Assembly: GCA_035048495.1 (NCBI GenBank)
Contig: CM068546.1
Span: 10,218,435 to 10,282,434 of the forward strand
DNA from: Euptelea pleiosperma
Taxonomy: Eukaryota; Streptophyta; Magnoliopsida; Ranunculales; Eupteleaceae
Direction: 5' to 3'
DNA length: 64,000 nucleotides
Part shown: positions 23,786 to 35,152 of the stretch, piece by piece
How positions within the stretch are numbered: position 1 is the first letter of the stretch
Layout: each line of letters starts with the position of its first letter
Translations under genes and position numbers: made by a program
The notes under the pieces: model-generated
Told to the model about the DNA's origin: nothing
The model's input: only the letters and a program-made list of their open reading frames with translations
The model's database searches: none

Positions 23786-23825
23786 ATCCATGTGGTCAGT
23801 GGGACCTAGGCTGGGGGCCTTCTAG

Positions 23826-24455
23826 GGGGGGGGAGTGATTTAGATGCAGAGGATGAGTGGTTAATCTCAACCACTCATCCTGACTTTACCCCAACTTAAC
23901 CGGGGTTAGTATTATAAATATTTTGAAAACCTATTTTTAATTAATTAGTTTATATTTTATAAAACAAAAATCTGCCTTCTTGTCTCAACCTTCCTTCCAT
24001 GACCCTCTGCCTTCTCATAACTCCTCTTTCACCATGTCCCTTCCATAACCCTGCATCGTGTAAAGTTGGGTACCGCCAAAAGGTGAGATCGTCCGTGCAC
24101 CACCGATGTTAATCCACCACCTCCGTGCACCACCGGTTTCGTGCGCTACTTTCAGGTAGGGTTAATCTGTCAATCTCTATGAATCTCCCCAACTTTACAC
24201 GATGCAGGATTGTGGAAGGAACATGGTGAAGGAGGAGTTCTGAGAAGGCAAAGGGTCATGGAAGGAAGGTTGAGCCAAAAAGGAAGGTTTTTGTTTTATA
24301 AAATATAAACTAATTAATTAAAAATAGGTTTCAAAATATTTATAATACTAACCCCCGTTAAGTTGGGGTTCAAAAAAAGTCATGATGAGTGGTTGAGATT
24401 AACCACTCATCATATGCATCCAAAACCCCTTGCATCTAAATTTTTTCCCTCCAAG
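23826..24455. mobile_element. Foldback MITE with about 245-bp arms
   Basis: The left arm (about 23835-24072) and right arm (about 24186-24448) are inverted copies. Each contains its own hairpin, GATGAGTGGTTAATCTCAAC / CACTCATC. The loop includes two copies of TCCGTGCACCACCG. It has no coding frame and would transcribe into a long stem. Confidence 0.75.
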
Positions 24456-25390
24456 AGGGCTCCCTATTTCTTTCAATTCCCTACATTTTAGGGAAAAGTA
24501 GTGAAAGTTAATTTAGGGTAGAGAGCCATTAGATCATAACTCTAAGAGGCTCTCTACACTCCTTGGGAATAAAACTTTACTAACCGCCCAAGATCATGAC
24601 CACCCACAACATGAGCCACGTGGCACACTTTACCGTATGGATGTTTGGCCAAACCCTAGATGGGCATACAAACCAAAAATCAGTCTGATTTGTGATTCCA
24701 AACCTTTGGATCGTTCTACCTCAAATTCTCACGATTGACATCAACCAATGTGAATGACTCCAATCCAACGCTGGGAATAAATCACTAATCGGGATGATTT
24801 TTGAAAAAGAGGATCCAACTGGATTATTGGATTTTATGGAGCCCATTCACTTCCTAAATGTAGAGAGTGGATTAGGGAGTCCCCAAAGCACAGAGTGGGT
24901 TAGGGGGTTTGTTGGAGGTGTTTTTTCCCTCCACGATTCCCTATTCTAATGAAAAATCAACAATAGGGAGCTTGTTGGAGAGGCTCTTAATCGGGCCCTC
25001 TAAAATCCACATGGATCCCTCTTTTTCAAAAATCAGCCTGATTAGTGATTTCTAAAAGTTGGATTGGAGTCATTCTCATGGGTTGATGTCAACCGTGGGA
25101 ATTTGAGGTTCCAGGATCCAAAGGTTTAAAATCACTAATCGGGCTAATTTTTGGTTTGTAGTCCCATCTAGGGATTGGCCAAGCATCCATACGGTCATCG
25201 TCCTCTAAAAGTGTGCCAGGTGGCTCATATTGTAGGCGGTCAATGAAGTTTTACTCCTAAGAAGTATAGAGAGCCTCTTAGAGTTATGATCTAATGGCTC
25301 CCTACCCTAATAATTTTAATTACTTTTCCCTAAAAAGAAGGAAGAAATAGGGAGTCCTCTTGGAAATACTCTAAAGGTGTTGCATAGATG
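24456..25390. mobile_element. Large foldback element, CACGTG family with extended arms
   Basis: 24470-24800 and 25030-25375 are inverted. Outer segments contain AGAGCCATTAGATCATAACT / AGTTATGATCTAATGGCTC; inner ones match the CACGTG family (CCACGTGG at 24612, decayed to CCAGGTGG at 25217). The centre (24850-25000) is homologous to sequence on both sides of the Harbinger MITE at 8480-9170. Confidence 0.65.
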
Positions 25391-25647
25391 CAATCACACA
25401 AATAGACAGAAAAAATCTATTCTACTTATTAAAGAGAGAAGCCTTTTCTTGTGTTATAAACTGATGAAATCTCAAAAATACCTCTATTTCGCTGAGAATG
25501 TCCTTGCTTTTCTTCTTTGTATTCTCTAGAATATTCAGTTAGTAAGGGTGCTTTTGTCTTTTAGAGCATACGTCATCTGCACGTTGGCAAAAACAAAAAT
25601 AAAAAACTTCTTCTTCAGAACCTGCAAGCACACGTCACCCCTGCAGC
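25391..25647. other. No feature seen
   Basis: Low-complexity AT-rich sequence between elements. No frame or repeat assigned. Confidence 0.4.
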
Positions 25648-26122
25648 TAGGGCTGTCAATGGATAGTCGAAAATTCGAATCCGTATTCGAAAAATCAGAT
25701 TTTATCCAAAAATTTTGAATATCGGATTCGGATTCGGATATCATTTTAATATTCGAATAGTTTTCGGATACGAATTCAGATATTGCTGTATTTGATTCGA
25801 TAATATCCGATCCGATATATTATTTAATAATTATATTTATAATAAATAGATTATATTATATTTATCATATTAATTAATATTTATTATAATAATAATAATA
25901 TTTATTATATATAAATATAATATTTATAATTATTTTACATATATAATTATTATTATGTAAATATAATAATATATTATCTATATCCAATTTTTGGATCGGA
26001 TATTTGATAAATTAATCGGATTCGGATTCGAATATTGATTTAAAATGTTCGTCGGATATCGAATTTTTTCCCAAATTCAGATATACCTGTGTTCGATCTG
26101 ATAGTATCCGTGGACAGCCCTC
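25648..26122. mobile_element. Word-tiled MITE, GGGCTGTCAATGG ends, ATTCGGATTCG words
   Basis: The ends are TAGGGCTGTCAATGGATA and TATCCGTGGACAGCCCT in inverted orientation. The interior repeats ATTCGGATTCGGATAT, CGAATTC and ATATCGGAT around a (TATAAT)n core. No clear target duplication was found. Confidence 0.65.
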
Positions 26123-26369
26123 ATTCAATGCTCTCTTATTAAAAAAAAAATCATAAAGTCCTTATTCCTAATATGACCCTCCAATTCTTTATATTAACAA
26201 ACATTACTTCTTTCATTTTTTGAATTTTTTAATTTATAGGGGTTCTTTATCATTCAACATTTTCACATTTCAACTCAATTGTAAAAAAGCATTTATTGAA
26301 CTCCCTTGCGAGTCAAACTCTGTACATGAAAAAATTAGATGATGGTGTCCATCATCAAAGTTGATGATT

Positions 26370-26822
26370 GACCCACATTGTAAGCCACGTGGAACACTAT
26401 TAGAAGCTACTAACCGTATGGATGTTTGGCACATCCCTAGATGGACTTACATAACAAAAATCGGTCTGATTAGTGATTCCTAACCTTTGGATCATAATGC
26501 TTAAAATCTCATAATATGCTCCATCATCAACGTGATGTTTGAAAAACAATAAAAAAGTTAATTAAGTGGACTGTATGTACTCCGTTATTGATGTTATCAT
26601 GTTGCATAGTGTTGTCGCTTTGCCATTGACCAAATAATACTCAAAATCCATGGTTAAAAACAAACCAAGAAAAAGTCTCTAATCCAACACACAGAAATAA
26701 CTAATCAAGACGAATTTTTGTACATGGGTCCACATAGGGATGGGCCAAACATCTATACGGTCAATGATCTCTAAGAGTGCTCCACGTGTAAGGTGCACGT
26801 GCATCGCACGTGGTGGCCCCTA
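26370..26822. mobile_element. Foldback MITE, CACGTG family
   Basis: The left arm has GCCACGTGGAACACTATTAG and CGTATGGATGTTTGG; the right arm has TCTATACGGTCAATGATC, TCCACGTGTAAGGTGCACG and GCACGTGGTGG. About 100 bp of unrelated sequence interrupts the centre (26520-26630). Confidence 0.65.
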
Positions 26823-26977
26823 GTATATTTTAATTAAGGTGTGGTTTTCAACAATTTTTCTTGTCTTCTGTGGTTGTATATCTTCAAATCCATCAACGAA
26901 TTGCTTCCTAGCGTTCATTCGTCACAAACTTAAGAAAGGAAAAAAAGAGAATTAATTTTTCGAATGAGCTTTTTACC

Positions 26978-27346
26978 ATGGTTTTAAAAACGGCCGCTTA
27001 AATGGTAACGCCCCAAGCCCGTTTTCATTAAAACTGTTTAAGCGCGTTTTGAAGCTTTAAATTAAACACCCAATTTTTTGGTTTTAACGGCTGTTAAAAC
27101 CGTTTTAACAGCCGTTAAATTCTGATTTTTTTTTTGAAAACAAGCCGTTAAAACCGTTAAATTTCCGTATAATTTTGGGTTTTTTTTTTAATTTTTAAAT
27201 TTCAAAATTTGAATTTCAGCGCCATTTTTTCCTTTAAAATCCATTTTTTCTATTTTTTTCCATTTTTGCCCCTGGCCGTTTCAATCTGTTTAAACGGTAA
27301 CGCCCCCAATCCATTAAACCGTTAAAACGGCCTCCTTTATACCTTG
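26978..27346. mobile_element. Word-tiled MITE with perfect 9-bp TSD
   Basis: A perfect CTTTTTACC duplication flanks it (26969-26977 and 27347-27355). The left end is ATGGTTTTAAAAACGGCCG; the right end inverted is CAAGGTATAAAGGAGGCCGT. The interior repeats CCGTTAAAA, GTTTAA, GGTAACGCCCC and their complements. The 9-bp duplication fits Mutator-like transposition. Confidence 0.85.
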
Positions 27347-27416
27347 CTTTTTACCTCTTTTGGTCAAATTCTTTCACATTCTTCCAATATTCATTTTAAC
27401 AATCTTTTGAAAAGTT

Positions 27417-29377
27417 TTCCCACACATGGGAGCATCTCGGACAATTGGCCTCAATTTCAAGGATTCGAGTGTGATTATTGGCCCAAGTTGGAAGAATATT
27501 TTTGAGAAATTTCCAAATAAAAAATTGGCATCTCTTCGGGATTTTAAGTCTCCAGATCTTTTCCCATGTTGGCTTTTGGATGCCATGAGGCATTTGGGAT
27601 TCAGAGTAAGTGCACAGAGACTTGTAAGCCAATTTGACAGAGAACTGACCTTTTGGATGTCGATCCCAAAATAATCTATCCTCATGATCATGATTGCTCA
27701 GGGGGATGGATAAAATGGAGGTCTGTATGTCTTCTGGAAAGAGATCTCGTATGAGAGTGGTATTCCATTGTCTTTATGGAGTAATCAAATCAGACACTCT
27801 ATGGATTGTGCAATTTTGCGGTTTTGCCGAAGTGATGTGATATCCATGGGTAGATAAAAGCCAAGGGTCCTCCCAAATGAGGATTTTTTTACCATTACCT
27901 GGTAACCAGATACAATGATGGCCGCAAGCCGTACGGGCTTTGATAAGACTCTTCCAACACCAAGAATCCTGCGGTTTGTGTTCCAAGGTGAGCAGTGATT
28001 TCCCTTGACAATATTTTGGAACCAGATAAGTGGCAAGGAGTGATTTATCTTGTTGTTGGAGCCGCCATAGGTTGCGCAGGAGGAGGGCTAAATTTTGTTT
28101 GTAGAAAGCTTTGAAACCCAGGCCGCCTATGGCTAAAGGGGTATACAGAGATTTCCAGTTAGTGAGGCACATAATCCTTTTTTCTGTGGACCCTCCCCAC
28201 CAGAATTGGTTCACTGCTGCATCCATTTTGTTGCAAAGAGCCTTTGGGAACATAAAGGAGGACATTAGGCAGGTTGGAATACTTGAAGCAACATATTTGA
28301 TCATGACAGTTTTTCCAGCTTGCGAAAGAGATTTTGCCCTCCAACCTTCTGTGAGGTTTTGGATTCTTTCTAGGCAAGAGTTAAATGCCACAGTTTTGGA
28401 TCTGCCGATAAAAAGCGGAGTTCCTAGATATTTCTCTGAAATGGCCAAGCTCTTAATGTTTAAAATGTGGGCTATAGCTTTCTTGTGCCTTCTGTGCATG
28501 TTGGGACTGAAGAGAATGCCCGATTTTTCATAGTTGACAGCTTGGCCTGACAGGTTACAGAATTTGTCAAGTGCTAAAGTCTGGTGCGCATCACATCTTA
28601 CGCTCCGATGGGAAGGCCAATCCGATATTGATATTGGCAATGTTCTCTAATCATGGTTCGAAAAAGCCGATGAGGAGGATACCCAACTTGAATACATGGC
28701 AATGCTCATGTGGAAACTTTGGAACCTGAGAAACCAGACCATACATGGCCAGGGAGATTTAAATCCCCTGCATATCCTCGACAACATCTCATCAATGATT
28801 ATCCAAATCGAAGAGCCAATATCGTCCCCAACTCCCGTATCTCGATGGAGCCCTCCATCTCCTCCACACCTCAAATTGAACACCAATGTTTCTTGGATAG
28901 AAAAATCAAGGAAAGTTGGGTTTGGCTACATTCTTTGGAATGCTAAGAATGAGTGCTTGCTAGCAGGTTGCTCTTCATCTACAACCACTTCAGCAGAAGA
29001 AGCAGAAACAAAAGTCTTAAGGTAGGGCCTTCAGCAAGCAATCCAAGCCGATTTTTTGGAGCTCGAGATCGAGTCAGATGCAAAAAGATTGATAGATTAT
29101 CTTAATAAAGGCCCTTCTCTAGTGGGATGGTCATCCACTGCTATATGTGTAGATATTTTATATTTGGTATCCTCTCTGAACTATGGTAGCTTTTTGTACA
29201 CCCCGAGGGGATCCAATGCTCTTGCTCATACCATTGCCAGTAAGGCATTATCTTTTTTTGTAGACCAGAAATGGTCTTCCAATCCTCCTCCATGGCTTTC
29301 TACAGCTCTCTTGTTGGATATGGACTCTGTCTCCTCTTTCATGTTTATAGAATGAAATGCTTGCTTACGAAAAAAAA
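27417..29377 (+). mobile_element. Twin-primed LINE (L1 type), 5'-inverted copy
   Basis: The target duplication AATCTTTTGAAAAGTT lies at 27401-27416 and 29376-29391. From 28590 to 29355, plus strand: RNase H part (MLMWKLWNLRNQTIHG, LEIESDAKRLIDYLN) ending in TGA, then TGCTTGCTTACG and poly(A). From about 28590 back to 27417, minus strand: RT C-terminus (ALDKFCNLSGQAVNYEKSG, YLGTPLFIG, NQFWWGG) and zf-RVT (CPRCSHVWE). The inverted block ends in the zf-RVT where the sense block picks up, which is the signature of twin priming. The element is 5' truncated, and stops break the frames. Confidence 0.9.
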
Positions 29378-29391
29378 TCTTTTGAAAAGTT

Positions 29392-29724
29392 AAATGAAGT
29401 GGAAAAGGCAGTTCTGTCCAAATCCAAATGTGAAAAATGATTATTGCAAGAAATAGGAAGCCAACTTGAAAATCAATTCCCACACACACAAAAAAAATGC
29501 GAGGAAAGATACCATAAAGTTTCCTGAAACGAGGTGCAATCTTATTGGTGCTCGATGCTTGCAATTATCTCATTTTTTTTATGAGGACCTGAAAACCACA
29601 ATAGTGGTGGGGTCCTTAGGTTGTTGGAAGTGTGGTCATTTTGATTTAATCTTGACGTGACACTTATCTCAACAATTTGCCGATGATGAGGACAATGGTT
29701 TTACCGTTTTCTTGTAGTTTGAAA
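29392..29724. other. No feature seen
   Basis: AT-rich stretch between the LINE and the next MITE. Nothing assigned. Confidence 0.4.
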
Positions 29725-29978
29725 TATTTCTGTATGGATGTTTAGTCAATCACTAGGTGGACCTACAAACCAAAAATAAACCTGATCAATGATTTCTAAG
29801 CGTTGGATTGAATTTTAACCGTAGGAATTTGAGCATTATCAAGTGTTATTTGGGTGCAAAGATCCAAAGGTTGTAAATCTCTAATCAGGCTGATTTTTGG
29901 TTTTGCAGGTCCACCGAGTGACTGGCCAAACATACAAACGGTCAGCCCCTCTAAGAATGTCATGTGACTCGTATTGTG
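29725..29978. mobile_element. Foldback MITE, CACGTG family, decayed
   Basis: The left arm is GTATGGATGTTTAGTCAATC, the right arm GACTGGCCAAACATACAAAC. The G-box is lost (TCATGTGACTC). Confidence 0.6.
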
Positions 29979-30061
29979 ATCTGTGACTGGTGAGGTGACA
30001 GAAGTTTTACTTGTATTTTTACAGTCATCACAGACATATATATATAAATTTATTTATAGGG

Positions 30062-30771
30062 CTGGGATAGAATGACTAATGGAATTCTTACTAATATTCT
30101 AACTAATGGACGTGGGGCCCACATGGGGATGAGTTAAGGGACGGTTTTTTGTGATAATATTCTTCTCAATGTGGATATCAACCACACAAAAAATCAGCCC
30201 GTTCCAACATTTGTGAAAAGTAGATTGCAAATTGAAAATTTTTGTACCTTCCATTTTCATTGTTAAATTTAGGTCCCTATTTGTTAGGGTTAGAAGTTTT
30301 AAAAAGGGTCGGGTTCCGACGAAATACACTTTTGACCAACACCTTAGTGTACCTCATAGAGAATGAATGAATGACTGATTTTTGGTGAGAATCCCACAAC
30401 AAAAAATCAGCCCATTCTGAAATTTCTAACCCCCTTAAAATGCGGTTTTCAAGTTACATGGCAAAAATCGATGGTCCATAATTCTTCAATTTCTAAACCA
30501 GTCTAAGAATACCAGAATGATTTGAATTTTTGTGAGGATGATCTCCTCACCATATAGATCATCTTCACAAAAAATCAGCCATTGATTCATCTTCTATGAT
30601 GGTACACCAAGCTGTTTGTCAAAAATGTTGGTCACCGGAACCCACCCTTTTAAAAATTACTGATTGTTGGTGAGGGTGACCCTCACCAAAAATCATCCCT
30701 TAACTCATCCGCATGTGAGCCCACGTCCATTAGTAAGAATATTAATAAGAATTCCATTAGTCATTTTATCC
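30062..30771. mobile_element. Foldback MITE (outer element of a nest)
   Basis: The left arm has AATGACTAATGGAATTCTTA and GGACGTGGGGCCCACATG; the right arm is inverted and ends GACTAATGGAATTCTTAT read backwards. A second foldback (30303-30650) sits inside it, splitting its centre at a TTTTAAAAA site. Confidence 0.7.
30303..30650. mobile_element. Foldback MITE nested in 30062-30771
   Basis: It is a copy of the family at 18112-18474, with TTTTTGACCAACACCTTAGTG and its inverted partner. The GATGATCTCCTCAC hairpin words are preserved. Confidence 0.75.
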
Positions 30772-31100
30772 CCCATTTTTGACCCCCACTTTGGCGGACC
30801 CACATAGAAGATGAATCAATGGCTGATTTTTGGTGAGGATGATCTCCTCACCATAAAGATCACCCCTACAAAAAAGCAGCCCATTCTGAAATTTCTAACC
30901 CCGTCAAATGTGATCATCCTCACCAAAAATCATACATCGATTCATCTTATGTCGGTCCGCCAAAGTGGGGTTCATAAATGGGGATCCCTAGAGTCCGACC
31001 CTAGAAGATAATGTTCTAACTGTTTTTTGACTTTAGAAGTGGCCCATTATAACGGTCATAAAAGTAACGCTAAGTGACCGTTATAACAATAGTCCTCCCT
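30772..31100. mobile_element. Short foldback MITE copy plus word-tiled fragment
   Basis: 30772-30995 is a shorter copy of the 18112 family (CCCACTTTGGCGGACC / GGTCCGCCAAAGTGGGG). 31020-31095 has CATTATAACGGTCATAAAAG and CCGTTATAAC words, a fragment of a word-tiled element. Confidence 0.6.
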
Positions 31101-31456
31101 TTGAACTTTGAAAACTTGTTTCTTGTTTTTGGGGGCTTCCCCTCTCTTATTTGTTTTTCCTTGAGATCGAGAATCTCCTTATTAATATATTTTGGACTTA
31201 TCAAAATAAAAACTTTGAAAACTTGCAACTGCCCAGATTGAAATATAGCAACAATGACGTCCAAATTCAAGAATTACAGTTATATATATCATAGATTGAC
31301 CATCTGATCTTGAACGAAATCAATTGGTCCATGTGTCGGCAGAGATATAAGATGTATCTGGTGTCCCCGATACACCAGATTGATTATTTGTGAAGAACAG
31401 GCGATCATTGCCCCATATCTGTCCTTGTACTGCATTAAACGGGCCTTTTTTGATCG

Positions 31457-31791
31457 GCTCCCGTTACAGGACACAATATGTGCCACGTGGCATACTATTA
31501 GAGGATTCTGACCGTATGGATGTTTTTCCAATCCCTATGTGGACCTACAAACCAAAAATCAGTCTGAATAGTGATTTCTAGGCGTTGGATTGGACTTATT
31601 TTCATGGGTTGATCTCAACTTGTGGGAATTTGAGTAGTATTTGAGGTACAAAGATCCAAAGGTTTCAAATCTCTAATCAAGCTGATTTTTGGTTTGTGGG
31701 TCCAACTAGGGATTGGCCAAACATCCATACCGTCAGAGTCCTCTAAGAGTATGCCACGTGGCTCATATTGTGTCCTGTAACAAGAGCCGGT
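31457..31791. mobile_element. Foldback MITE, CACGTG family
   Basis: The left end is GGCTCCCGTTACAGGACACA and CCACGTGG at 31487; the right end is CCACGTGG at 31754 and TGTGTCCTGTAACAAGAGCC. The arms are nearly symmetrical. Confidence 0.8.
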
Positions 31792-31799
31792 AAAAAATG

Positions 31800-32960
31800 G
31801 CCGGTCTCTGGATCCCAACCCGTAATTATATTTGGAACAGGTTCCGCGGACGTAAATTTTCGCCGAAGCTCTCTCGGACGTTGGATTCATCCAACTGTGG
31901 TTTTTCTTTGGCAAAAGTGAATGCCACTCAGCACTGTTAACCACCGTTGGATTCTCAGGATCCACGAAGAAATTTTCGGTGAAAATCTATGTCAAAAAAT
32001 TTAGGTTCGCGGATCCTGATCCTTAATATTTTTGAATTTTGACATATTGGAAACATGGTGGGAAATGTAGAATGTGATTCACGCTACCTACCTTTCTAAT
32101 TTTGGACATCTCTTTCGTATATCTGCCGACACAACATGCAGCTTCCAACCAACTCCTAGAAATTGCCAATATGTGATGAATGAATTAATCTCAACCGTTC
32201 ATCTCCTAAAAGAAGAAAAATCAACTTTTCATCTTCTTTTTCGTACGCACCTAAAGTATAACCTCGTGCGTTTAGCAAGCTCGACCTAGCTTGATATAGA
32301 GGTGTTCGTAAATGCCACTTGGCATACATTTGGGCCCACATTTTAGTGGATTTACAGACCAAAAATCAATCTGATTGGTTATTTCTTGCCGTTGAATTTG
32401 AGACAAAAATTAGCCAATTGAACAAGGATCAGTGTTATCGGTAAGCGCGCTGTAAGTCAGTTCTCTTTGGTGTTCTTCCCATCTTCATGAGCGGAAATGG
32501 TCAAATCTAACGGTTAGAAAATCACCAATCAAGGTGATTTTTTGGTGATGTCAAACATTTATACGTCAGTGGGCCCGACAACTGGAGTTTTGTGACGTCT
32601 GTCTCAAACTTTGATAGAAATACATATCATGGTATCATGGCCCATGATGAAAAATGGTCTAATCTAACGGTTAGAAAATTACCAATCAGGATGTTTTTTG
32701 GTGAGGCTACAAATTCATAGGTCAGTGGGCCCGAGACATTTTTGGGATGTCTTTGTCAAACTTTAATAGACAGATATATCAAAGTTTTTTGGGGGCATAT
32801 TCCCAGAATACTTCACATCACACCTCTCCTTTTGAATCTGAACCGTCTGCCTAATAGATCTGCTAATCAATTCAACATCAAAGCCGTTAGATCACTTCCT
32901 TGATTGCCCATAATACCAAAATTAGAATGATTGGATGATAAAACCATCTGATGTGTGAAC
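31800..32960. repeat. R2 pieces and a two-copy local duplication
   Basis: 32040-32300 and 32820-32960 match R2. 32495-32780 holds two diverged units about 155 bp apart beginning TCTAACGGTTAGAAAAT, each followed by GTCAGTGGGCCCGA. 31800-32035 has no match inside the window. Confidence 0.5.
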
Positions 32961-32984
32961 TGTGAACCATCATGAGCGACATGG

Positions 32985-33205
32985 AGCACTCTTCGGGCCC
33001 ACTGACGCTATCGATGTGTGGCCCACCTCTTGGTGTATAACATAGACCAAAAATAAGCTTGATTGGTTATATTAAAATGCTCAAATTCAACGGATAGAAA
33101 TCAGCAATTAAAATTATTATTATTTTATATAGGTCCACAAAGAGGTGAACCAAACATCATGAATGAATAGGTCTGTGGGACCCAAAGAGTAAGCCACGTG
33201 GCATT
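32985..33205. mobile_element. Foldback MITE, GTCAGTGGGCCC family, diverged
   Basis: The left arm has GGGCCCACTGACGCTATCGA; the right arm has GGTCTGTGGGACCCAAAGAG then GCCACGTGGCA. The centre is AT-rich. Confidence 0.55.
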
Positions 33206-33677
33206 TTTTGGGAGGGGAAATTGAAAGTGAGGACAGCAGATTGGGGTCGGATGGTGCGGTGGTGGTTGAGGAATTAGCCGGTGCAAACCCGTGACTTTTC
33301 AAAAAGCGACAAAAGTTCTGTAGTGGGCCGCAACCTCAAAAGAGCTGTGGTCGTTTTCTCAAGATACAAGACAAAATCAGCGAGAACTAAGAAAGGAATG
33401 ATCCAGTGCTTATGAACCACACTAATCTTCAATGTTTTAGCTGCTGATTCGAGAATATCAGGTCTGGATCTAAGAATCGTGATCCAATAATCTAATGGAC
33501 TAGTTCTGTATCAACCCTGTTTCTATTCGAACCAGATCAATTGACAGCCCTAATGACATCAGCATGATAATTTGATGGGAATGCGAAGTACGATGTACAA
33601 AAAAGCACCAGATCGTTTCTCTCTATCTAGATATATACAGGTTATATCCTATCTCTGGCCCGCGAGTCGCCACCGTA
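33206..33677. other. No feature seen
   Basis: No frame, repeat or RNA gene was assigned. Confidence 0.4.
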
Positions 33678-34086
33678 TTTCGAAAGGAAAAAAGACGTAA
33701 CTAGGTAGACCTGACGCCAAACGCGTCAGGTATAGAAATGTATGTTACTCACATATGCTCTCTGGATCTACTGACCGCATGGATTTTTACCCAACTCATT
33801 GCTGAATATACACACTAAATATAACACTTATTGATACTTACTAGCCATTATATTTAGTACTTTGTAAATCGTTACTATAACCGTTGGATTCCACTAGTGT
33901 TTTCGTACTAAATCCAACGGTAAAAAATATTAAACAAGCTAATTTCTGGTATAGCAGTCTAGCAAGGAGTGGACTCACTAAACCTCCATGTGGTCAGGGG
34001 ACCCAGATGGCAGCTGGGAGTAATAAAATGGCTATACCTAACGCATTTGGCGTCAGGTCTACCTTGTGACATCACGATCCTTTCGA
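33678..34086. mobile_element. Foldback MITE, GTCAGTGGGCCC family
   Basis: The ends are CGAAAGG and CCTTTCG. Inside each lies GGTAGACCTGACGCCAAACG or its inverted form. The middle has AAATCCAACGG / CCGTTGGATT pairs. Confidence 0.75.
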
Positions 34087-34169
34087 AAGACCCACGTAAA
34101 TAAAATACAGAAAGAAAAGAACAAGAAAGATGACCCCATTTTTGGATGACGGATGCTCACCCGCGTCTG

Positions 34170-34715
34170 TATGCGCCACGTGGGAACACTCTTATAGACC
34201 ACTGACCGTACGGATATTTGGTCCATCCTAGGTGGAACTATAGATAAAAAAAATCAGCCTGATTGGAAATTTCCAACCGTTGATTTGAGTGTTTGTTTTT
34301 CATGGGCTTGATTTTTAAACGTGGGATTCGACTATTATTTGGAATACTCAGATCCAACTGTTAGAAATCACCAATCAATATTTGGTCTGTAGGTCCACCT
34401 AGGGACCACCCACAATATGAACCACGTGGCACACTCTTAGAGGACAGTGACCGTATTGATGTTTGGTCAATCCCTAGGTGGACCTACGGACCTAAACTCA
34501 TCCTGATTAGTGATTTCAAACCTTTCGATCTGTGTACCCTAAATAATGGTCAATAATGCTCAAATTCACGGTTAAAAATCAACTAAAAATAACGACTGCA
34601 GTCCAACGCTTATAAATCTCTATTCAGTATAATTATGTCCATCTAGGGTTGGCCAAACATCCATACGGTCAGAAATCTCTAAGAATATGCCACGTGGTTC
34701 ATATTGTGGGCAGTC
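34170..34715. mobile_element. Two adjacent CACGTG-family foldback MITEs
   Basis: 34170-34405 is a partial copy (CCACGTGGG at 34178). 34406-34715 is complete: CCCACAATATGAACCACGTG on the left and CCACGTGGTTCATATTGTGG on the right. The complete copy ends about 440 bp upstream of the start codon of the zinc-finger gene. Confidence 0.75.
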
Positions 34716-35152
34716 AGCAAAGTTTTACGCATGGTGATCTAAGAGTCTCTGCTTGACATTCGTGATCAAAGATTTCCGTGAGCAAAAATGGACTCGAGAT
34801 AGATAATGGATTGGATGGAAAACTCAGCTGAAGAGACGAGAGGTCGTTGTGAAGTGGCGCACGTTAGACACACGGAAAAAGGAAAGCAGAAGGGTCCCAG
34901 AAAGTTTATAACGTGCGCACTGGTGGACTCCATCGATCACCGGTTATTATCACATACTTTCTTTCACTGTTCCATAGTTCTCTAGTCTAGTCTAGAGAGA
35001 GAGAGGAGAGAGAGAAGTCTTTTTTTTTTACTTGCTTCAGTTGCTTCTCTCTCTGGTTTTCATTTGTTTCTGGGTTCTTTGGTCGTTCTTCAAGTCTTTG
35101 GAACGGGTTTGGCTCGGTCTTCTCCTTCTCTCTAGATTCTCAGATTGAAGAG
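34716..35152 (+). promoter_or_regulatory. Promoter and 5'UTR region of the C2H2 gene
   Basis: 34985-35022 is CT/GA-rich with TCTAGTCTAGTCTAGAGAGA; such Y-patch and GA sequences are common around plant transcription starts. 35025-35152 is CT-rich leader sequence. No clear TATA box was found. Confidence 0.4.
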
